Positions 24,638 to 35,341 of a stretch of DNA of 64,000 nucleotides are shown in pieces. Position 1 is the stretch's first letter; every line of letters begins with the position of its first letter. Position numbers and translations under genes: made by a program. The notes below the pieces were generated by a model that made no database searches, was not told where the DNA came from, and saw only the letters and a list, made by a program, of their open reading frames with translations. The stretch spans positions 16,730,467 to 16,794,466 of the forward strand of contig NC_134529.1 of the NCBI RefSeq assembly GCF_027942865.1, read 5' to 3'. The stretch comes from Odontesthes bonariensis (Eukaryota > Chordata > Actinopteri > Atheriniformes > Atherinopsidae).

Positions 24638-25411
24638 CCTAATTAGTGAAGGTAATCCGCTTGGTTAATGTAATAATATCCCCCCCAAACACACAGAATG
24701 CCAAAAATCCATGCGATGTAGCCCATCACAGTGGTACTTCCGGAGATACTCACATAATCAAACAATTGTGAAAAAAAAAATCCAAACGAGGCAAAACATT
24801 TAATAAGAAAAAAATGTTCAATTCCACGGTTCCTAATAGATATTCCATATATTAATCTTGTAAAGTCCCTTACCTTTTCACTCATCAGGTATCATTTCAG
24901 GTGATGTATTTCCTTAAAACACCTTAAAAATTGCACCTTTTTCCCCAGGCTTATAATGCACTGTGCCAAAAAGACTTTCTTTTGCAAATGAAGTCCCGTT
25001 TGCTGCCATGCTGGACTGGAGCCTCGTGTAGATATCCATTTGAAAGTGATATGACTACATATAAGCAGAGGCACACATATTTTACTGTGAAAATCTGCAT
25101 TATTTTTAATACCAGTTTGAGCACCAAAGCAGAATCACATGTAAGATGCTCATCTTTGTTCTGATATTAACCTCTTCTTCTGTCTCCTCCCAATGCCACC
25201 CCTCCCTTTTGTCAACAGTAGATCCTCTGTTACTGTTGTTAAGATGAAACCAAAGTAAATAAAGCAGCAGTCATGTCTTGGGAGATGTGGTGGACTGATG
25301 AGCTAAAAGAAAAAAGAAAAAAAGGAAAAGAGGAAGGCTCATTGAAGCCCTCGAAAAACTTCAAATCAGATGTCTCTGAATGAAAAGTGACAGCCAGTTT
25401 CTTATTTTGTT
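24638..25411. other. adcy3 5' flank and intergenic spacer
   Basis: Directly upstream of the adcy3 ATG the minus strand reads TTAG/GATG at 24640-24638, a possible acceptor for a preceding noncoding exon; the pyrimidine tract is weak. I could not identify the upstream noncoding exon or a promoter. The 80-residue minus-strand ORF at 24643-24885 has no recognisable family and lies out of the adcy3 reading frame context. Confidence 0.4.
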
Positions 25412-25417
25412 TTTATT
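25412..25417 (-). terminator. Poly(A) signal of the membrane-protein gene
   Basis: AATAAA on the minus strand about 170 bp past the stop codon at 25585. A second hexamer near 25470 is closer to the stop. Confidence 0.5.
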
Positions 25418-25584
25418 CAACACGGTAGCCAAAACAATACATGTATATGACTATATTAATCAGAAACAAATTTATTTTTATACACAATGAAAAGAATTTC
25501 ATAAAACAAACTTTGTCAGGGTGAACTTGCAGTTATGAAATCCGAGTGTTCAAACTCTGCAGGAGACAGATGTAAAATCGGCCA

Positions 25585-28007
25585 TCAGTCTCTGTGTGCA
25601 TTTGTTGTTGGTGGTGATTTTCCTATCATACCACTCAGAGCACTTCCCAGAGCCAACGCTATGGCCACCAGAACTCCTACAGTCCCCAGAGTCCCCAGAG
25701 CTGCGGTGCCTAACGCTGCAGCCCCAAGTGCCCCGGCTCCGATAGGTGCTGCTGCTGCGGTGACCGTTTCCATGCCGATTCCTTTAATTAGCTCTGTCCC
25801 CGTGAGAAGGCCCCCTTGCAGGTTCACCTGAGTGTGGAATGGGCTTCTTGGTGCACCCAGAACAAATGCCAAGACTGCAACAAGTGTGACTGTTATAACT
25901 TCTGATGTAGTGAGCAGAGCTGCTCTCAGCGCAATACCTTTCAGAGCCACACATACACCAACAGCAACAGATCCTAAAACTGCAAAATTTGAATTCCTTG
26001 ACCCAAATGTTTGTTTTGCTGCAACACTTGCCGCACCAAGTGACACGCCTGCTGCTGTAGCTGCCCCCAATGCTGCCCCTGTGCAGCTTCTGGCCCCTAG
26101 AGACGAGCTCCACTGCAGAACGGCTCTCAAAGCTACTGATGTTATTATTGCAGCTCCCACAGAGATCTTCCCGGCCACCTCTGGCCCCAGCCCAACCATG
26201 GACACTGTTCCCAGGCCAGCTCCTAAGAGCCCTGCAGACAGGAATGCCACCCAGAGGACTGACTGCAGCATCAGAACCACCTCTGCTTCTGACCCATCTC
26301 CTGCCTCACCTGACCCAAGTCCAACACAAAACCCCAGAATCCCCACAAAGACAGAATAGAAAAATATTCTCTCCAACAGTCTGCACCCAGTTTTAGATTT
26401 AGGTCTTGGTGTCAACCTCTCTGTCAGGGTCTTTCGAAGGGCTATGAGCACAGCGATGGTCATTCCAATACAAAAGAGTCCAACCATGGCACCCATCCGT
26501 CCATATACAACACTGAGATATAGAGTGGTGAAGATGATTAACAGAGCTGTGGTCATGTCGTTGATATTGGAGTATGAGTACACATAAAGGACCAGAGCAC
26601 CTTGAGCTGCAATGTAGACCCAAGGTGGAAGGATGCCCACAAGTACCCCAATGGTGACAGCGCCCACAACAACAGATGCCCCAGTTGTGGCTTCTGCTAA
26701 CCATGGCAACCTCACTCCTGCTTTTGTCAACAGCTTCATCACCATGGCAGCGAGGAGGAAGCCGCATCCAAGAGACAGGAGCGCTGAGGTGAACACGAGG
26801 CATGCTGTCACTACCGAGACTCCCGTGGAACCCGCACGTCCAGCAGCGAGAGTTGCAGCATTCAGCAGGACGGCATCTTCGGTCAGCGTGGGCTCAACTG
26901 CAAACAGTGCAGCTTCTCCGAACACAAAGCCAGCGGCTGCGCTTCCGAGGAGCGTCTTCGCCAAGTAGAAAGCACCTAAAGACACAAAGTCAAGCTCTGC
27001 GCTGTTAAACACTGCTTGAAAATTAGTAATTGATGTGCTTAAACAGGTGTCAATTCTACTCAGTAGACAGCAACACTTTGGACTTTAGAAACTGAATCAG
27101 CCTGAATGTAATTACAGTTTACTTGGTAACATGATTTTTATGCCTTTATTTGCGAGTTTAATAAGAAAATGCAAAGCGACTGGAGAGAGACTTATTTCTG
27201 TTTGGACTTACATAATTTGATGACTTTTACCCTTTGAACGATCATTCTATTATCAGAGAACCAGGAACCGTGGATATCTTTTTTCTATTTCTTTATTGTT
27301 TACATATTACTTTACTATATTCGTTTGATAGCTGTGGTTCCTCCTTTGTACGTAGATACCGGTATTTATCAAATTAGTCTGGTTAGGATTATAAAATTTG
27401 ATGCTTTGGAATTCATCAGACTATCAACCTGTATGTAAAGTAATGAAAATAAACTGCCTCCTCTAGCTTCACTGAAATTATGCATGGATAATAATCCAAC
27501 AGAATTCATAATGTCTATAGAGTACTTCTTTTAAATTTTGAGTGTCTCAACTTGAACTGAGACTCTTTTAAATTGTGGTACTGCATGCTTTACTTAAATT
27601 CACTTTCTGTTTCACGCACGCTGCAGACTCCTGCTGTCACTTTAAGAAGAAGGTGTAGCTGTCTAAATGGATCCATGCTGAAACTTAAAACCAGGAAGTC
27701 TGTTGAAAGTAGGAAAGATCAACAAGCAGTTCAACAGACCATTTCAGGATCATTAAACTGAAGGCAGGGCAGCTGATGCTCTGCAAAAATGACTTTTTCT
27801 CTGTAAAGTGTACTCCAGTTAATGTTAGCAGCAGCTCTATGACATGACTTCCATTCAACTAAACAGCTTATGCTCATGACATGAAAGTAGATGCATCAAT
27901 ATTCAATATGCTGTTTAAAGACCTTGTATTTGGCTTTCACTGTGCCTGTAATTGTTCTGTGCAGATCAAGATCATGTTATTATCTTACCTTGGTTGGTGT
28001 CTGCCAT
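25585..28007 (-). CDS. Uncharacterised Ala/Gly-rich multipass membrane protein (two exons)
   Basis: I do not recognise this family. Exon 2 (26975-25585) is a 462-codon open frame ending in TGA. It is preceded by a TTTAG acceptor. Exon 1 (28007-27989) encodes MADTNQ and ends in CAAG/GTAAG, joining in frame as MADTNQ-GAFYLAKTLLG, giving 469 residues. An in-frame ATG ten codons upstream (MSLVRTVQGN) is an alternative start. About ten to twelve hydrophobic stretches fill the protein, e.g. VVTACLVFTSALLSLGCGFL, TTALLIIFTTLYLSVVY, RIFFYSVFVGILGFCVGLG. One basic loop (RKTLTERLTPRPKSK) is likely cytosolic. The C-terminal third is extremely Ala/Gly-rich. No signal peptide or transporter motif is obvious. 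The long intact frame, the splice join and the poly(A) signal support a real gene. It lies between adcy3 (same strand) and naga (divergent). Confidence 0.75.
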
Positions 28008-28970
28008 GTTTCCCTGTACAGTGCGCACCAGACTCATAAGCTCCTCCTTTTCCTGGTTTGATGTCACATTTAACTCATGGTGAGCTGAGTGTGTAAAAAA
28101 CATTATAACTCCAGTGTGTGTATTGGTGCAGTGGCCTGCCATTCCCCTCTTCCTTAAGTTTTTATATACATATAAAATCATAAACTATGACTCAGTCTCA
28201 TTCGCAGGTAATACACCCTTGATAATATGTTTTGAAATAAACCAATGATAAAGAGATTAATTTCCTCATTTTCACCAGTCACCAAAATATAAGTGAGAAG
28301 TATATTGTTCATATAAATTGTAAATTGTAAATATTGTTATCTATGCAAGGTTTGTAGCAACTTAAAAAGGTGGCAGCTCATCTTCATAAACACAGCAAAC
28401 ATATTATGATTTGAGTTTGTATTTTCTCAATTGATCATACCGAAAGCTCGGTCAAATTAATCTACAAACTGGTTGGGTTAAAGAAATTTGCAATGGTTAA
28501 AAGAAATGCAAGTATGTCGACTTTTTGCTGAAATATTACGCCCCCTGCTGCATTCCCAAAATACCAATAACAAACACACAGTTAAAACAAGCACTTTTCA
28601 AACTACTTTTAATTGTACTAAGATTAATTATTAACCCCACAGGAACTGAATCCACTTCTTCAGAATCTTACTCCATCTTCTGGGAGCCTGGTGGAAACAG
28701 TATAATCGTTTGTATATTATTGCAACGAAGCTATATTTGTAAGAACAAAAAAGAACACCGAACCAACAGTTCTTATTTCTTTAGGACAACAATTACAGTC
28801 TGTTTATTTACTTTTTAAGTTTTATTTTGTTCTATATCCGATAAAGATGTTCTGAGGTGGGAATTTATTTTCAAAAGCAAGGTGGGTACAGACTGCAGAA
28901 TAGCCACTGATATGAAATAAGCACATAGCCACAGCCCTTGACATAGCCCCTCTCCTATTTCCTGCTTTTA
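28008..28970. other. Divergent intergenic region: membrane-protein gene and naga
   Basis: About 1 kb separates the two gene starts. On the minus strand the frame of exon 1 stays open upstream to about 28181, so the first exon may be longer than annotated. The region is otherwise AT-rich with one CTCF-like motif. No TATA box was clearly placed. Confidence 0.5.
28538..28552 (-). promoter_or_regulatory. CTCF-like motif
   Basis: The minus strand reads GCAGCAGGGGGCGTA, close to the vertebrate CTCF core CCASYAGRKGGCRS. Binding is inferred only. Confidence 0.4.
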
Positions 28971-29001
28971 GTCAGCTGACACTCCCGCTGCGTCACGTGA
29001 C
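28971..29001 (+). promoter_or_regulatory. CLEAR motif in the naga promoter
   Basis: 28992-29001 reads GTCACGTGAC, a perfect match to the palindromic CLEAR consensus bound by TFEB/TFE3, which drive lysosomal genes. A second palindromic E-box, GTCAGCTGAC, lies at 28971-28980. Both sit about 40-180 bp before the inferred first exon of naga, a lysosomal hydrolase. The motif is seen; regulation by TFEB is inferred from known biology. Confidence 0.7.
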
Positions 29002-29029
29002 TGTTACTTCCTTAATCACAGGAGCCACT

Positions 29030-29158
29030 CTGTTAGATATCGTTCCCGAAAGGAGCTCCTCGACGAAAGTAAACAGCATTCAATTCAGTCGCTGCTTTGC
29101 TGAACGGACTCAGGAGACTCCTTCCAGTCGGTGATTTTTGAGCCGTCTCTACAGTTCA
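29030..29158 (+). other. Inferred naga 5' noncoding first exon
   Basis: A strong donor, TTCA/GTAAGT, lies at 29158/29159 just downstream of the CLEAR motif, while the coding exon of naga opens with an acceptor at 29650. A noncoding exon here would supply the 5' leader. The left end is a guess from the position of the promoter motifs. Confidence 0.45.
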
Positions 29159-29252
29159 GTAAGTTCATCGTTTCACTGTGTCCAACATTGCATTGCATTA
29201 CGGCATCCTTTTTTATTTTTTTTTTTAAACTTTTCTAAATTAGTTTCTGTGA

Positions 29253-29406
29253 ATGTTCCGAAAAAGCTTCAGTTCGATGACAGGGAATGGCATTGATAAT
29301 TCAAAAGAAGATGCTATGAAGATACGTATTTCCTCAGCTATGATATCAGTTATGTTGTTAACGCTTGGTCTCGTATACATGAAGCACAGAGTTCCGAGTG
29401 AATCAG
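29253..29406 (+). other. Possible alternative first exon of naga
   Basis: An ATG at 29253 opens 51 codons plus 1 nt, ending in ATCAG/GTGACT. Joined to the naga acceptor at 29651 it stays in frame (ES-G-MHLAV), adding an N-terminus with a hydrophobic stretch (MISVMLLTLGLVYM) before the usual signal peptide. This could be coincidence: one chance in three for phase, and the donor is imperfect. Low confidence. Confidence 0.2.
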
Positions 29407-29652
29407 GTGACTGTTTAAAACACACAGGGAGGTGTCACCTGCCAGGTTGCTTCTGCCTGCAGTTCAGTCACACCCAGTCACAAGACATTATGCAGGTTAG
29501 AGGTGCCTGAATGAAAAGCACTAACAAAGGGATGTTGTGGCTACATGTGGTGCAGGACGTCAGCTTCAGTAACTTTTTAATTTTGTACAATGGCTGTGAT
29601 CTTTGATGTTGTCCAACACACACTGTTAATATCTCTTATTTCCTCCGCAGGG

Positions 29653-32600
29653 ATGCATTTAGCTGTGCTAGTCTTTTCCTCTCTGCTCTCTGTGACCACT
29701 TTTGCCCTCGACAATGGACTGATGAGGACCCCTCCCATGGGGTGGTTGGCGTGGGAGCGATACCGCTGTAACATTGACTGTGACCATGACCCCAAGAACT
29801 GCATCAGGCATGTCACCATCACATGCACATCATACACCGTGATCACACGTAAAAAGAAGTTGAGGGTACAGAAACAATTCAAACTTGGAGCACAACTGTG
29901 TCTTTGAAAATGAATGGATACATGTGCAGACCTTTAGCTTGTACCCTATATAACAATCTAGAATGGGTTTCTTAGAGATCATATTGATTCTTTATTACTC
30001 ACGATCATAGCAATTTTTCCTTAAAAAATTAAAATACTGTGCACCACACAAGCGGCAACCTCAAAATAAACAACGCACCCAACAAATCTCTTTACATGAT
30101 GCAACATAAGCTCATTATATTCTCAACATTACAATATGGATGTTGTTCTGATAATTGTGAACCCCTGCTGTCCTTCTCCCAGTGAGAATCTGTTCACCGA
30201 CATGGCAGACAGACTCTTTGAAGATGGCTGGAAGGAACTTGGCTACGTCTACGTGAACATAGATGACTGCTGGTCCTCCATGGAGAGAGACAAGCAGGGA
30301 CGGCTGCAGCCTGACCCCAAGAGGTACCGCTTTGGCTGTGCACGTACTGTGGAAGTTTTGGTTCCTCAGTGGAAACGCTAGTCCGGAACTCCTCTATAAA
30401 ACAGTTACAGTCATATGACTAACAAAACACATTAGTCAGCAGCTTCGTTGTAGGTGTCTTATTTTCACCAAAAATAAAAAATGAAGAAAAATAACATTTG
30501 GATTCCCTTAAAAGTGACCATGAGTGGATGAAGCAAACTGCTCACACAGTAAAAAAAATAAGGAAAAATAAGCTTTATAGTAATTATTACCAAGACAAAC
30601 TGCATAGAAATAGTTTATTAACAAATGCTTACAAACATTTTTTTCAAAAAACATTTGTAATATAGAAAAACCTCAAATTCTAAAACTGTTGCTCAGACTT
30701 GAGTATAGAAATTCAAGCATCCAGTAGCAAAAGATAACAACAAAGCAATAAAATGTTTATGATGGTGAACCGTCTCAGATTTCCAGGAGGAATCCATAAG
30801 CTGGCACGCTACCTGCATGACAGGGGTCTCAAACTGGGCATCTATGGAGACATGGGCACACACACCTGTGGTGGCTACCCCGGCACCCCGCTGGACAAGA
30901 TTCAAATAGACGCTCAGACGTTTGCTGAATGGGAGGTGGATATGGTTAAATTTGATGGCTGTTACTCTAATGCCACAGAGCAAGAGCAAGGTAAGAGCAC
31001 TGGAGGTTAGTTTTCTGTTGTGGTTTCTGAAGGGTTGCTGATCTGACCTCTCACTGCGCTTTCAGGTTACCCTCTCATGTCGAAGGCTTTAAATGCCACG
31101 GGCCGCCCCATGGGCTACTCCTGCAGCTGGCCTGCCTACCAGGGTGGTCTGCCACCAAAGGTATACTCTGTAAATTCATTATTCACCTGAAGATTTGACT
31201 CCTATTTTGTGTTACTAAAAGAATTAATACTAGTGTGGATGATACTATGTTTTAATATTGGAGGTCCATTTTTTGTTTTACTGGTTCAGTGTTTTCACGT
31301 TGTTCATGATTGTTTTTTTTTTTTTTTTTTCAGGTAAATTACACTCAGCTGGGGGAGATCTGCAACCTGTGGCGTAACTACGGTGACATCCAGGATTCTT
31401 GGGACAGTGTGCTCCACATTGTTGACTGGTTTTTTGAAAACCAGGACATCCTGGCATCTGTAGCAGGACCTGGAAAGTGGAACGACCCGGATATGGTTTG
31501 TTCCTTGAGTTTAGAATTGTCCAAATTTCCACATATTCGCTGTCCAATTCATTGTCAATTCCAGGAGGCTTAATTCTTGGGAATTCTGGAACCCATTTTG
31601 AAACGGGGAATTCACAACTTAAAATCTATTTAAAACTTATCTTGGGGTATGAAATTTGACCATTTGGTTTCACCCAGTAATTTTGCCCTCCCCAGCTGGT
31701 TATCGGTGACTTTGGCCTCAGCATGGACCAGTCTCGCACTCAGATGGCCTTGTGGGCGATCATGGCTGCTCCTCTTTTCATGTCCAATGATCTGCGCACT
31801 ATCAGCAGCGGTGCTCGGTTCATCCTGCAGAACAAAATGGCCATCGGCATCAATCAAGATGTCCTGGGCATCCAGGGAAGACGCATCGTAAAGGTGATGC
31901 ACCACTAGCTGCGTCTTGCCACACATTGAAAATGAAAATGTTGGAATTCGTACTGGAAAGTGTTTTTTTTTCTCGCTTTTGTGTCATTTTTCTCATGTTC
32001 GGATTGTTTTCTTTCTGCCAGGAGAAGAGCGGTATTGAGGTTTTCTGGCGCCCCTTGTCAAAAAATGCCAGTGCACTAGTATTCTTCAGCCGTCGTAACG
32101 ACATGCCCTACCGCTACAAGACTTCTCTCCACCAACTTAATTACACAACAGGCAGCTACAAGGTATGTATTTACAGGCATTTAAACAGTTTTCTACACTC
32201 GGGAAGGAAAGTTTCCTCTCTGATTCACTCCTCTTTCGCTGATTCTGAGACACAGATTTTTGCCACATATGCTTTTCGCACTTTTTGGGAAGAGAAGGGA
32301 CTCTACTCTGACTCCCTCTTTCGCGACTGAGCTAGTCATCCACTGGCAAACTAATTCCCCAGTCGAGATTAACAGTGTTCCATCCCCACTATAAACAGAT
32401 TAGGCGAACCACACCTTCCTCTGTCTTAGCTGAAAAAGCGGTCCAAGTAGTTCTTCAGCTTGTGGGCCTTTTCACCTCAGGTGCCCAACACCAGGTTCAG
32501 GGATTGCTATCATGACAAGACTCTTACAGCTGCACGACTACACAGTCGTCTCTGTAGTAGAAATCCATTTGGACTAAGCGTCCCCGGCCTCCTTTGGGAT

Positions 32601-34047
32601 ATTGGAGAAGCTCTGCCAGAGATGGGAGTTCAGGATATGCTTAACTTGGATCTCTGCCAAACATTCTCAGCACACTCTCATTAGATGCTTGGGTGCGCAG
32701 ACCCTGTCCAGCTTCCTTCCCTGCCACCTGTTGCAGCTCATCACCAGGCGATAGCTTGCTGACAGCTCGGCTCTGCTCTTCACCCAAGTGTCCAAGAAAT
32801 ATGGTTGGAGAGCTGATGATACAATGGCAAAATCAGTCATCGACCTGCAACAGAGGGTGTCCTAGTCATAAGCCTACTTATGAACATCCCTATCTTGTTT
32901 TATGTACACTATAATAGTTGTTCTTTGTCAGTTGTCAGCCTTATTATTAGTAGGGCTGGGCAACGATTAAAATTTTGAATCTAATTAATCACATTATTTC
33001 CCTGATTAATCGCATTTGTACGCAAAATCCCAAAATTAATTCAAAAGTAGTGTATAGCCTTTAGCATTTAGTTTTATTTTAAATGTGCTGCCATATGAAT
33101 GAAAGTGCCATAAAATTTGTTGTGCAAACACACTTTTAACATCAGCATTTTTATGTAGAAGCCTCGCTCCACTGTCTGTTTCCTTGAATGACTTGCTGCT
33201 ATCAGTTGTGTGTTTTGCCTTTGAGTGATATTTTAGACTGGAACTACTACGGTGATAAGACAATTCAACTTGGCAGTGTTTAAAGATGACTTTGGTTCTG
33301 TCGAAACTTTAAAACGAAAATGGCCGAGTAAAAGTTCCGTACCCTTCTCCATGTTTGGTGGATCCGCCGATTACTTTCTTTTCCGGTTCCGCAGCAGACG
33401 GCAACAGACTTTTACAAAATAAAAGCCTGAAAAAATGTTTAAAAGAAAAAAAAAGTTTTAATTAAAAAAAATAAAATAAAAAAAAACCTGCGTTATTGCG
33501 CGATAAAATATTTATCGGCGTTAAATAATTAACGAGTTAACTCGCCCAGCCCTAATTATTAGCCATTATTTTTGTATGCCAGTTGTGTGGTTCTGTATTT
33601 TTCTTGTCTCACTTGAAAAAGTTTGATCAAGACAACCCAATAAACTAGAATTTTTTTTTTTTTAAATGTTTTAAAATTATTATTTTTTTTTATTTAAACT
33701 ATATAAATGACTTATGTGCCAAACAACATTATTGCTTTTGAACCATCAATACACCGGGCACCTATGACTAATAAAATCAGTCTTGATCTTTCAGTTTGCT
33801 GCAGAGAATATCTTTTGTTTTATTTCTGCTTTTTTTTGTGTAGGTCTTTGATGTCTTCACTGAGAAAACTGCCACACTGACAGACTCCACTGATTTTGTT
33901 GTGTCGGTGAACCCCACCGGCGTGGTCATGTGGTATGTCTCTGCACCAGGGGGCAAACTAGGCTTCCGCCAGGTCTATAGAGGTGGCAAACTCATCGGAT
34001 CTGCGAATGATACTACGGAAAATGCCATTCCTCATGTATTCTTCTGA
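29653..34047 (+). CDS. naga: Alpha-N-acetylgalactosaminidase (complete, 8 coding exons)
   Basis: This lysosomal GH27 hydrolase removes terminal alpha-GalNAc from glycoconjugates. Exons: 29653-29807, 30183-30323, 30779-30990, 31066-31160, 31334-31495, 31696-31893, 32022-32162 and 33844-34047 (TGA), 1,308 nt, 435 residues (human 411). The frame is continuous. Signal peptide [18 protein letters not shown] is followed by [20 protein letters not shown]. The nucleophile is D158 (VKFDGCY) and the acid/base D219 ([11 protein letters not shown]). The loop YSCSWPAY with S190 and A193 is the NAGA pair; alpha-galactosidase A has Glu/Leu there, so this is naga, not gla. NAT, NYT and NAS/NDT sequons suit a secreted-pathway protein. 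The first coding intron has a GC donor (ATCAG/GCATGT). Exon 1 of the coding part starts right after TCCGCAG; GGATG. Introns are short except the last, which carries repeats. Confidence 0.95.
32440..32870 (+). other. Unidentified coding-like relic in naga intron 7
   Basis: This 430-bp stretch is less AT-rich than the rest of the intron and keeps long open frames in different phases. One reads [20 protein letters not shown] up to a TAG near 32864, another [20 protein letters not shown]. It looks like a decayed coding sequence, perhaps of a transposon or a processed copy, but I cannot name it. Confidence 0.3.
32943..33562. mobile_element. hAT-type MITE with 8-bp target duplication
   Basis: The element spans 32951-33554. 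Its ends are inverted repeats: TAGGGCTGGGC at the left and GCCCAGCCCTA at the right. Both sides carry a perfect 8-bp duplication, ATTATTAG (32943-32950 and 33555-33562). Eight-bp duplications and TAGGG-type ends are the hallmark of hAT transposons. No transposase frame is present, so it is non-autonomous. The near-terminal region is rich in GATTAATCG-like sequence, repeated in inverted order near the right end. Confidence 0.85.
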
Positions 34048-34590
34048 ACTTTATCTTATTTCAATCACTTGATTGTTTCTATTCCTCTATTTTTTATTTT
34101 TTTTAGCATCCTCAAAATTAAGAAATGACCTTAAACCAAGTCACAGCTATTTGGAATAATTTATTCCTTCTTTGAAATAGTTTATTTGACTGAATGTGAT
34201 CAGGGCACAAGAGTTAATGAGATGATGATTTTAATATTTTGGCTGTGATTTGCACTTTGAAAGCAGCCCCAATATTTCTTTTAAGGAAATTTAATCACAT
34301 GCTAGGTTGTGAAAAAGGATGAATGCTGAATGCCACTGCTGCTGCTGTTGTTTTCTTCTCTGAATAATTTAAAATTCAAAGTAATAGAATTGTCTCACTT
34401 CGTCAAAGATGTGGACATTGCTCAGGAAAGATTTTCTATATTACTTAATTTTTTTTGTTTGTTTAAAGGTAGTTTGCAATGAAGAAATATTTTCTAAGAA
34501 ATTAATCTTCTGAATGAATTTTTCTTCATTTTCAGTTAACACTCGCACTACAAGATAATTATGTCTTGAATAAAGTTTTACTTAAGGACA
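34048..34590 (+). other. naga 3' untranslated region
   Basis: AT-rich sequence from the stop codon to the first strong poly(A) signal. Confidence 0.6.
34569..34574 (+). terminator. Poly(A) signal of naga
   Basis: AATAAA about 520 bp past the stop codon, followed by a T-rich stretch. Another AATAAA lies near 34752. Confidence 0.55.
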
Positions 34591-35341
34591 TTACATGTCA
34601 GTTATCCATTCAGTTTTATAACATAAAGCTCAACGTGAAGGAACAATTTAAGTCGTGGCAGATAGAATTCTATTTAATTGGTGAATTTAATATAATTTTG
34701 TCTTTAAAACTTGATTGATTGATTAAGATTGGTAACAAACCTGGAGAGTTTAATAAAAACATTGAGATTCCTCATTCAGCTGCACGCTGTACCGTTTATT
34801 CTCTGTAAAATGGATTTGAATCTTAATCCAAGTGCAGCATTAATTTCGAAATAGAAATTTAAATGCATTACCATGAAACTTGAAGAACTACATATTATGT
34901 TTTACGATTAGGCAAAAAAAAAAAAAAATCAATGTGCCTTTTATCAAATGTCTTATTTTAAGTTTCTGTTGGTGAGAAAGGGATTACTTTACTTTAAGGT
35001 GTTGCTATCGGTCCGTCTGTGTTTTGAAGTCTTTTTTTTTAAATTATGATAACTGTGAAGTTTTCAGAACATTTCCTGTCATAGTGATTAGATACATTAG
35101 CAGTACTACTAATGCATTCTTTACTTGAGTGGCCTTATCCCACAAACCTGCCAACGGAAGCTCATCTCAGGACCGTTGAGGCAAATGTGCTCTTACCAAC
35201 ATGAACGTAGTGCACTGCAGCAAAGTGCTGCTTTTTGGCATGATGTTAGTTTATTAGGAAGTGACCTAAATGGTTTAAAATCATTGGTTTCAACAGGATT
35301 TTAAAAAAAAAAGAAAGATGGTTATTTTGAGTTATCTAAGC

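Noticed and set aside
25535..27008. Several plus-strand ORFs (98 to 175 codons) over 25535-27008
   Set aside because: They are antisense shadows of the GC-rich membrane-protein exon; they lack splice context, and their Ala/Pro/Thr-rich products show no domain.
29653..34047. Alternative call: alpha-galactosidase A (gla)
   Set aside because: The substrate loop has Ser and Ala (SCSWPAY) rather than Glu and Leu, and [13 protein letters not shown] matches NAGA, not GLA.
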